In this document: positions 7,601-13,560 of the stretch, piece by piece
How the letters are laid out: every line of letters starts with the position of its first letter
How positions within the stretch are numbered: the first letter of the stretch is position 1
Source of the DNA: Clostridiales bacterium
GTDB taxonomy: Bacteria > Bacillota > Clostridia > Oscillospirales > Oscillospiraceae
Reading direction: 5' to 3'
NCBI GenBank assembly: GCA_021203685.1
Contig: JAJQAS010000185.1
Location: forward strand, 1-13,560
DNA: 13,560 bases
The notes under the pieces: model-generated
Told to the model about the DNA's origin: nothing
The model's database searches: none
The model's input: the letters and a program-made list of their open reading frames with translations, nothing else
Position numbers and translations under genes: made by a program

Positions 7601-8398
7601 CTCCTGACCGTAGACCTCCACCCGGTCAGCCTTGTAGCGGTCATAGGCCGCCTTGACGGCTGGGTCCTGGATGTCGGCGGAGTCCAGATGGGTGCCGAAG
7701 GTGGTGTGGCGGCAGTGGTCGGACCAGTAGGTATCCACCACGCGAATTTCCGTGATGGTAGGGTCCCGGTGTTCCTCGTTCTGGAAGTAGGACTGGAGGA
7801 AGGCCAGGTCGTCCAAATCCATCGCCAGGCCCAGCCGCTTCAGCAGCCCGGCCAGGGCCTCCCGGTCCATGTCGATGAAGCCCTCCACCGTGGCCACAGA
7901 GGTGGGGATGTCGTAGGTCTGCACCAGGGTCTCCGGCTTGTCCATGGCGGCCTCCCGGCGCTCCACCGGGTTGATGAGGTAACGGCGCACCCGGTCCAGC
8001 TCCGCCGGGGAGACGGCAGGCAGCAGCACATAGAGGGTGGCGGCGCTGACCAGGGGCCGGTCGCAGCCCGCCAGCAGCTGGACGCACTGGGCGCAGGAAT
8101 CCGCCCGCTGGTCGAACTGGCCCGGCAGGGCCTCCACCGCCAGGATGGAGTGGTTTTCCGGCAGGGCGGGCAGCGTCTCGTCATAGAAGTCGTCCACCAT
8201 CGGCTCGGAAAAGACGGTGGTCTTGGCCTTTTCGTAGACGGCGGCGTCGATTTGGTCCACGTCGTAGCGGTGGATGATGCGGACGCCCTCCAGCTGCGTC
8301 AGGCCCAGCTGCTCCCGCAGCTCGGCCAGCAGGTGGCTGGCCTCCAGGTCAAAGCCGGGGCGTTTTTCCGCGTAGCAGCGGTACACTTGGTTGCTCAT
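4679..8398 (-). CDS. purL: Phosphoribosylformylglycinamidine synthase, single-chain form
   Basis: PurL makes FGAM from FGAR, glutamine and ATP in step 4 of de novo purine synthesis. At 1239 residues it is the large single-chain type, combining what Bacillus splits into PurS, PurL and PurQ. The N-terminal PurS-like part is followed by VDTYWSDHCRHTTF (221-234), the ATP-site region KNETHNHPTEIEPFGGAA (324-341), DFGAGGVS (from about 510), and GGKDSMSGS in the second AIRS-like half (about 779-787). The C-terminal class I glutaminase has GICNGFQ with Cys1080 as nucleophile and GHTERW with His1210 and Glu1212, a complete triad. The start at 8398 follows AGGAGG by nine bases. No other purine gene is nearby, and no purine riboswitch could be recognised in the 234-base upstream gap. 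A terminator follows the stop. Confidence 0.97.
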   Translation of the reverse strand: MSNQVYRCYAEKRPGFDLEASHLLAELREQLGLTQLEGVRIIHRYDVDQIDAAVYEKAKTTVFSEPMVDDFYDETLPALPENHSILAVEALPGQFDQRADSCAQCVQLLAGCDRPLVSAATLYVLLPAVSPAELDRVRRYLINPVERREAAMDKPETLVQTYDIPTSVATVEGFIDMDREALAGLLKRLGLAMDLDDLAFLQSYFQNEEHRDPTITEIRVVDTYWSDHCRHTTFGTHLDSADIQDPAVKAAYDRYKADRVEVYGQEKAAKRPETLMDIATAGTKVLKKRGGLANIDQSEEINACSIHIPVDVDGAEEDWLLQFKNETHNHPTEIEPFGGAATCIGGAIRDPLSGRAYIYQAMRITGCGDPRVPMSETIEGRLPQRKLATTAAAGYSSYGNQIGLATGIVNEYYHPGYVAKHMELGVVVGAVRSDAVVREVPAPGDIVILLGGRTGRDGIGGATGSSKTHNMDSLQTMGSEVQKGNAPEERKIQRLFRNGDVTRMIKRCNDFGAGGVSVAIGELADGLQIDLNAVRKKYEGLDGTELSISESQERMAVVVAPEDVDKFIAAATAENLEAYTVAVVTEEPRMVINWNGAAIANLSRSFLNSNGAVKHATVAVPALPGKPEDDKTADVKSRFFALAENPNTASQRGLTERFDASIGAGSVLFPYGGKQQLTPTQAMVGLLPVGPGHTTATCSIMASGFDPELMARNPFLGAQCSVIESVAKLVAAGGDNEKVYLTLQEYFERLHEDPHRWGKPFSALLGAYQAQLELGCAAIGGKDSMSGSFMDLDVPPTLVSFAIAPEKVEHIVSNEFKAPGHPVYLFAAPEGDYPAMKAMWQQYHRLVLDGKVAGSWALTSGGVAEGLMKMAFGNGIGFIGGDNLTGAKLFDRHYGAIIAELTEDVDFGEKIGETTGLPILRVAGEELPLDDLRAAWEGTLEKVYPTVAKVEHPYDIPNVDCAQRSTHAPAAKLARPRAVIPVFPGTNCEYDTANACLRAGIEPEILVIRNLTTGLLTESEAALEQAIQGAQMIVLPGGFSGGDEPEGSGKFIASFFRNPRIKDAVHDLLKNRDGLMLGICNGFQALVKLGLVPYGEIRDLDENCPTLTFNLIGRHQSRYCDIRVASVKSPWMLKSEVGSVYSVPISHGEGRFVAPAPILEQMVQNGQIATQYVDAQGRPSLDISANPNGSLYAIEGIFSPDGRVFGKMGHTERWNPGVAKNIPGEKLMPIFESGAAYFK

Positions 8399-8483
8399 AA
8401 TTCCGTTCCTCCTGTTGCTGTCTGTTGAAAACTGTTCACGTTGGAAGTGCTGGAAAAGTGCGCGTAGTTTTTAGTGAAAACTT

Positions 8484-8528
8484 GTGCTATGTTGGGCAAT
8501 AATGCTTACCCAACAACAAGCACTATCC
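8484..8528 (+). repeat. 45-base GTGCTATG...GCACTATCC repeat, copy 1
   Basis: This element runs from GTGCTATG to AAGCACTATCC. It matches 11689-11733 in the same orientation at 32 of 45 positions without gaps, with both ends best conserved. It can fold through GTGCT/AGCAC on the outside and GTTGGG/CCCAAC (8491-8496 and 8509-8514) on the inside. Its function is unknown. Confidence 0.6.
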
Positions 8529-8589
8529 CCCCTTGCCTCCCCTGAAAGGGGAGGAGGGCCGCCGCCTTTAGGCGGTGGCGGAGGGGTTT
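8527..8589 (+). repeat. GC-rich double-hairpin dispersed repeat, copy 1
   Basis: Two hairpins in a row: CCTCCCCT/AGGGGAGG with a GAA loop, then CCGCCGCC/GGCGGTGG with a TTTA loop (one G-U pair). The 39 bases at 8551-8589 are an exact reverse complement of 11549-11587. Similar hairpin repeats are scattered between genes in many gut Clostridia. The element is non-coding and sits between the lipoprotein gene and purL. Confidence 0.8.
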
Positions 8590-8632
8590 CTGGTACATAG
8601 ATGAGTAAAAAGGATACGCAGCCGCTTAGAAA

Positions 8633-10477
8633 TCAATCTTCTGCTTTGCTGGCCTCCACCGCCGCTTCGGTGAAGGACCAGTCCCAGAAGTGGTAAAACA
8701 GGTTCTGCTGGGTGGGCTTCTGGCTGGTGAGATACCCCTCCCGGCTGAGGAGAGAGTAGGTCTTGAAGCAGACGGGGATAAACGGGGCCTGCTCCGCCAG
8801 CTCCCGGTAAAAATCGGAGGCCGCCGTGGTCCGCTCCTCACTGCTGGCGCAGTTGAACAGCCGGGACAGCTCCGACAGGTCGGCGTCGTAATAGTCGCTG
8901 TAGTTCAAACTGCCGCCGTAGCCGATGAACTGGGTCAGATCGAAGTTGCCCTTCATCTTTACCTCGCCCAGGTAGAGGTCGTAGTCCCCGTTCCGCAGGG
9001 CCTTTTTGTACTTGGACCAGGAGAGGGTCTCCACCTCCACGTCCAGCCCCGCGTCCTCCAGCTCCTGGGCGATCTCCTTCGCCAGGGACACCTTAAAGCT
9101 GGAGTTGGAGTTGACCACCAGGGTCAGGGTGGAGCCGGGATCCGCCGCCTTGCACAGCTCCTCCGCCGTGGACCGGTCATAGGCCAGCTCCTCTGCCAGT
9201 TCTTCGTCATAGAGAGCAGAGCTGGGGGAGACGGGCAGCACCGCCGCCTCCGCGTGGCCCGCCAGCATCCGACTGACCAGCGTCTCCCGGTTCAGGGAGC
9301 GGTAAATGGCGGCCCGGAGGGACTGGTCGGCGCAGGCTCCCTCGCTGGTGTTGCAGCCCAGGTAGATCATGTTGGTGGTGGCGTAGTCGGTGACGGTGTA
9401 GCTGCCGGTGTAACTCAGTGAATCTGTCCCCGTCAGGTCGGTAGAGACCACGGAGACGCTGCCGCTGCTGAACCCAAAGACCAGCTCGTCGCTGTCCTCC
9501 ACGGCGTAGATTTGAATCTCCTCCAGGGGCTGGGTGATGGTTTTTACCACCAGCATGGTGGTATCTGACCCACTGGTGCTGTTCAGGTTCTCCACCTCTT
9601 CCTCGTACTCCCGGGTCAACTGCCACCAACTCGTGTTAGCGGTCAGCTTGGTGGGCAGGCCGTTCTTGTTCCGCTGGGGGATGTACGGCCCCGTCCCCAC
9701 GGGGAACAGATCTTCGCCGGTGCCGTATTTCACGATGGGGATGTCCAAAAAGGCGGCCACGTTGGTGTTGGCTCCGCTGATGGTCAGGTAGACGGTGGTG
9801 CTGCTCCCCTGGCTCACCGAGGTGACGGTGGAGAGGCGGTTATAGTAAACGCTGTCGGAGTCCATGGCACACTCGATGGAATAAACCACGTCGTCCGCGT
9901 CCATGGTGCTGCCGTCGGAAAAGGTCACGCCGCTGCGGAGGGTGATGGTCACGTCGGTTTCGTAGGTGGTGATGGTGGTCCCGGCGCTCTCCTCCGCTTC
10001 GGCGCTGGCGGAACCGTCGCCCGCTTCCTCCGCTGTGCCAGGGTCGGTCTCCTCATCCCCGGTCTGGGACTCGGTATCCTCCTCCGTCTCCTCTTCCGCT
10101 TCGTCCTCGTCGCTCTTCATGGTGGTGGTGCCGGTGGAGCGCACCTCCGCCGTCACTGATTCCGCCAGACAGGGAATGGCCTCAAAGGACTCGTTGACCT
10201 CGAACAGGCTCTCGTAGACCAGGCCGGAGATGGTCTGATTCTGGGCGTTGTCGCAAAAATAGGGGTTGATGCCCACTCCTTTGTAATACCCCAGACCGAA
10301 GGCGGACAGCTCGTCCGTCTCCTCCGGCTCCTCTGCCATTTCCTCCACAGAGGCGTCCGCCGAGCCTTCGGCGGAGCTGTCCCCGTCGGCGGAGCTGTCT
10401 CCCTGACGGGCGCAGGCCGTCAGGCCCAGCAGCAGCGAGAGAACCAGTACAAGGGAGAGAAAGGAACGTTTTTTCAT
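8633..10477 (-). CDS. ABC transporter substrate-binding lipoprotein, family 5 (peptide/nickel type)
   Basis: A 614-residue extracellular lipoprotein that would bind a solute, probably a peptide, and deliver it to an ABC importer. Residues 1-21 are a lipoprotein signal (MKKR, hydrophobic core, LTAC) with the acylated Cys22. An Asp/Ser/Glu-rich linker (about 25-56) leads into the family 5 fold. The segment from ITLRSGVTFSDG to MDADDVVYSI (about 178-200) is the typical family signature, and an SLNRETLVSRML-type stretch lies in the C-terminal half. An acidic low-complexity insert at about 122-166, rich in Glu, Asp, Ser and Thr, interrupts the N-terminal domain. No permease or ATPase gene lies in the window, so the partner is elsewhere or the protein is an orphan. 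The start at 10477 follows GAGG by eight bases. The family is clear; the ligand is not. Confidence 0.88.
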   Translation of the reverse strand: MKKRSFLSLVLVLSLLLGLTACARQGDSSADGDSSAEGSADASVEEMAEEPEETDELSAFGLGYYKGVGINPYFCDNAQNQTISGLVYESLFEVNESFEAIPCLAESVTAEVRSTGTTTMKSDEDEAEEETEEDTESQTGDEETDPGTAEEAGDGSASAEAEESAGTTITTYETDVTITLRSGVTFSDGSTMDADDVVYSIECAMDSDSVYYNRLSTVTSVSQGSSTTVYLTISGANTNVAAFLDIPIVKYGTGEDLFPVGTGPYIPQRNKNGLPTKLTANTSWWQLTREYEEEVENLNSTSGSDTTMLVVKTITQPLEEIQIYAVEDSDELVFGFSSGSVSVVSTDLTGTDSLSYTGSYTVTDYATTNMIYLGCNTSEGACADQSLRAAIYRSLNRETLVSRMLAGHAEAAVLPVSPSSALYDEELAEELAYDRSTAEELCKAADPGSTLTLVVNSNSSFKVSLAKEIAQELEDAGLDVEVETLSWSKYKKALRNGDYDLYLGEVKMKGNFDLTQFIGYGGSLNYSDYYDADLSELSRLFNCASSEERTTAASDFYRELAEQAPFIPVCFKTYSLLSREGYLTSQKPTQQNLFYHFWDWSFTEAAVEASKAED

Positions 10478-10498
10478 GGGAAGAACCTCGTAAAGATA

Positions 10499-10652
10499 AG
10501 CTGTTAGCTATTAGCCGTTAGCTGTTAGCTGTTAGTCAAGTGTTGCTGGCTTAAAGCGAACAGCCAATGACTGAAACAGCAGTTGGCGGCTAACCATGAA
10601 CTGTCAGCCAAGCGCTGCCAGGCTAATAGCTAAAAGCTAAGAGCTAACAGCT
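10499..10652. repeat. MITE-like element with terminal inverted repeats (AGCTAAC family, copy 2)
   Basis: A 154-base non-coding element that begins AGCTGTTAGCT and ends AGCTAACAGCT, perfect 11-bp inverted ends that continue as imperfect runs of TTAGC/GCTAA units on both sides. Its left part, read on the minus strand (10565-10504), matches copy 1 at 727-788. It fills the gap between pgeF and the lipoprotein gene: its right end lies one base from the pgeF stop codon and its left end 21 bases upstream of the lipoprotein start. An 8-bp palindrome (TAAGAGCT/AGCTCTTA, 10638-10656) spans the element edge and the pgeF stop. No clear target-site duplication was seen. The lipoprotein promoter, if local, must lie within it. 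Confidence 0.72.
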
Positions 10653-10653
10653 C

Positions 10654-11469
10654 TTACACCAGTTGAATGATGGCCGCCATCGCCCCCCGTGCGGGGCCGG
10701 TGTGCCTGTGGCTCCAGTATATATCAGGATGACAGGCGGTGCAATCGTCAGAAATAACGATTTTTTCCGGCAAAACCCCGGCTTTTTCAAGCCAGTAGCC
10801 ATTGATCCTTTTCAAATCCACCCGAAACTTGCCGCCGGGCAGTGGGTCGATAAACGGGGCCGCCGCCGCGCCGCCCATGGCCCGCTCCATGGCCTGGGGC
10901 ACGTCGCCGTGGGTCTCGAAGCAGCAGCGGGAGATGCCCGGCCCAATGGCGCAGCGAATGTCCGCCGGGCGGCAGCCGTAGACTTCGGACATGGTGCGCA
11001 CGGTTTTCCCGGCGATGCCCAGGGCGGTGCCCCGCCAACCGGCGTGGCAGGCCCCCACCACCCGGCGCACCGGGTCACAGAGCAAAATGGGGATGCAGTC
11101 GGCGGAAAAGATCACCAGCGGCAGACCGGGAACGTCGGTCACCAGCCCGTCGGCCTCGTAGTCCCGTGGGCGGTCCAGACCCTTCCCCGCGTCCGCCAGG
11201 GTGCAGACCCGAATTTCGTCCCCGTGGACCTGGTGGGAAAAGACCATGCTGTCCATACGAGCGCCCAGCGCGCCGCAGAACCGGCGGTAGTTCTCCCGGA
11301 CGTTGGCGGGGTCGTCCCCCCGGGCGATTCCCAGGTTCAGGCTGGCGAGGTGCCCTTCACTGACCCCGCCCAGCCGGGTGGAGAAGCCGTGGACGGCAGA
11401 AGCGTCGGTGAGGCCCTCCGCGCTGAGCCAGTCCAGACCAGCTCCCCCCTGTCTGTGGATAAAATACAT
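10654..11469 (-). CDS. pgeF: Peptidoglycan editing factor PgeF (YfiH/YlmD/LACC1-family purine nucleoside phosphorylase)
   Basis: A 271-residue cytoplasmic protein of the former DUF152 (multicopper polyphenol oxidase-like) family. Members act as Zn-dependent purine nucleoside phosphorylases/adenosine deaminases; E. coli YfiH also affects peptidoglycan by preventing wrong amino acid use in precursors. Family motifs are HGFSTR (27-32), SHQVHG (78-83), SADCIPILLCD (122-132) and CHAGWRG (141-147), with the metal/catalytic triad His82, Cys125 and His142. The C-terminus has the typical DDCTACHPDIYWSHR ending. The start at 11469 follows GGAAGGAG by five bases. The gene stands alone between two repeat-filled gaps, with a 9-bp hairpin just upstream of its ribosome site. 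Confidence 0.93.
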   Translation of the reverse strand: MYFIHRQGGAGLDWLSAEGLTDASAVHGFSTRLGGVSEGHLASLNLGIARGDDPANVRENYRRFCGALGARMDSMVFSHQVHGDEIRVCTLADAGKGLDRPRDYEADGLVTDVPGLPLVIFSADCIPILLCDPVRRVVGACHAGWRGTALGIAGKTVRTMSEVYGCRPADIRCAIGPGISRCCFETHGDVPQAMERAMGGAAAAPFIDPLPGGKFRVDLKRINGYWLEKAGVLPEKIVISDDCTACHPDIYWSHRHTGPARGAMAAIIQLV

Positions 11470-11493
11470 CGCGTCTCCTTCCGCTTATAAGGA

Positions 11494-11520
11494 CAGCCGC
11501 AGACAAACCGCCTGCGGCTG
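11494..11520 (-). other. Hairpin in the pgeF 5' region
   Basis: CAGCCGCAG and CTGCGGCTG form a perfect 9-bp stem around a 9-base loop. It ends about 10 bases upstream of the GGAAGGAG ribosome site of pgeF. On the minus strand a TTTTT run precedes the stem and none follows it, so it is not a terminator for the minus-strand genes. It may affect pgeF mRNA stability or translation. Confidence 0.55.
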
Positions 11521-11548
11521 AAAAAGTTGAGTTTGTAATCTTGGCACC

Positions 11549-11650
11549 AAACCCCTCCGCCACCGCCTAAAGGCGGCGGCCCTCCTCTGCCGTCAAGCGG
11601 CACTTCCGGGGCTTTGCCCCTCCCTGCCCTTTCAAGGGAGGCAAGAGGGG
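11549..11650 (-). repeat. GC-rich multi-hairpin dispersed repeat, copy 2 (expanded)
   Basis: This is the inverted second copy of the element at 8527-8589. The first 39 bases (11549-11587) are identical to copy 1 read in reverse complement, and the far end (CCCTTTCAAGGGAGGC) also matches. Between them lie about 39 extra bases, with two additional small hairpins: TGCCG/CGGCA (11588-11602) and GGGGC/GCCCC (11608-11620). The element thus appears modular, built of hairpin units. Confidence 0.8.
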
Positions 11651-11688
11651 TGGTCAGTTGCCAAAAGGTCCTTCTCTGTAAAGAACCG

Positions 11689-11733
11689 GTACTATGCTGG
11701 GCGAAAGCACTGGACAAACAGTAAGCACTATCC
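11689..11733 (+). repeat. 45-base GTGCTATG...GCACTATCC repeat, copy 2
   Basis: Starts GTACTATG and ends AAGCACTATCC; matches 8484-8528 at 32 of 45 positions, same orientation. The inner stem of copy 1 is not kept here and the outer stem has one mismatch, so the ends may matter more than the fold. It runs straight into an AGCTAAC repeat. Confidence 0.55.
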
Positions 11734-11734
11734 A

Positions 11735-11766
11735 GGCTAACAGCTAACGGCTAATAGCTAACAGCT
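11735..11766 (+). repeat. AGCTAAC-type dispersed repeat, copy 3 (short)
   Basis: A 32-base run of GGCTAACAGCTAACGGCTAATAGC-like units, the same unit string found at 762-788 and at both ends of 10499-10652. It lies four bases past the secA stop codon, without the GGCTGTTCGC core present in the other two copies. Confidence 0.7.
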
Positions 11767-11770
11767 GCCG

Positions 11771-13560
<1,790 letters not shown>

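Larger units (their letters stand above)
8399..8632. other. Intergenic region between the lipoprotein gene and purL
   Basis: This 234-base gap holds the purL ribosome site (AGGAGG), a 45-base repeat with a hairpin (8484-8528) and a GC-rich double-hairpin repeat (8527-8589). The purL promoter must lie here or further upstream, but no good -35/-10 pair is evident. No terminator with a clear stem and U-run follows the lipoprotein gene; only a TTTTT run without a matching stem was seen. Confidence 0.55.
11470..11770. other. Intergenic region between secA and pgeF, filled with repeats
   Basis: This 301-base gap contains, from the pgeF side, a 9-bp hairpin (11494-11520), a GC-rich multi-hairpin repeat (11549-11650), a 45-base repeat (11689-11733) and an AGCTAAC repeat (11735-11766) ending four bases before the secA stop. 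No clear terminator with a U-run for secA and no confident promoter for pgeF were found. Confidence 0.6.

Noticed and set aside
4670..8428. A 1252-codon open frame on the plus strand opposite purL
   Set aside because: It is a GC-driven shadow of purL. The minus-strand frame has every PurL motif and a good ribosome site; the plus frame gives low-complexity Gly/His/Val/Leu-rich sequence with no recognisable domain. The same applies to the plus-strand frames opposite aroB, aroF and pgeF.
8399..8632. A purine-type riboswitch or PurR site upstream of purL
   Set aside because: No recognisable purine riboswitch core or pur box pair was found; the structure in this gap is explained by two dispersed repeats.
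8590..8632. A rho-independent terminator after the lipoprotein gene, from the TTTTT run near 8610
   Set aside because: No stem of useful length precedes the T-run on the minus strand.
10499..10652. CRISPR-like array from the repeated GCTAAC units
   Set aside because: Units are 6-10 bases, irregular and contiguous, without uniform spacers or cas genes; the layout fits inverted-end repeats.

Overview
The window looks like chromosome of a GC-rich gut-type Clostridium relative, most likely in or near the Oscillospiraceae. This is inferred from the GC-rich coding sequence, strong AGGAGG-type ribosome sites, the 1239-residue single-chain PurL, a Thermotoga/Bacillus-type DAHP synthase and GC-rich intergenic hairpin repeats. 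No rRNA, tRNA, CRISPR array, phage gene or transposase is visible. Every gene lies on the minus strand, so transcription runs from high to low coordinates. Both end genes, secA and aroA, are cut by the window edges.

In transcription order: secA C-terminal part (13560-11771); a 301-base gap full of repeats; pgeF/yfiH (11469-10654); a MITE-like element (10652-10499); a family 5 substrate-binding lipoprotein (10477-8633); a 234-base gap with more repeats; purL (8398-4679); a rho-independent terminator; two tandem, overlapping HAD hydrolases (4627-3977 and 3980-3354); a promoter and leader region (3325-3050); aroF (3025-2006); aroB (1898-828); a 319-base gap with a hairpin and a repeat; and the start of aroA (508-1).

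The most interesting part is the leader ahead of aroF. A good sigma-A promoter is followed by an unannotated 26-codon ORF in which 10 residues are Phe, Tyr or Trp. After it come mutually exclusive antiterminator and terminator hairpins. The terminator, with its U-run, ends 24 bases before the aroF start. This is the layout of a trp/phe-type ribosome-mediated attenuator, here with all three aromatic amino acids in one leader and placed before the first enzyme of the shikimate pathway. AroF also carries the N-terminal ferredoxin-like regulatory domain of type I-beta DAHP synthases, so flux is probably controlled both at transcription and at the enzyme. AroF, AroB and AroA catalyse the first, second and sixth shikimate-pathway steps.

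The intergenic regions hold three families of short non-coding repeats: AGCTAAC-type elements next to the 3' ends of aroB, pgeF and secA; a GC-rich multi-hairpin element present twice in opposite orientation; and a 45-base element present twice in the same orientation.
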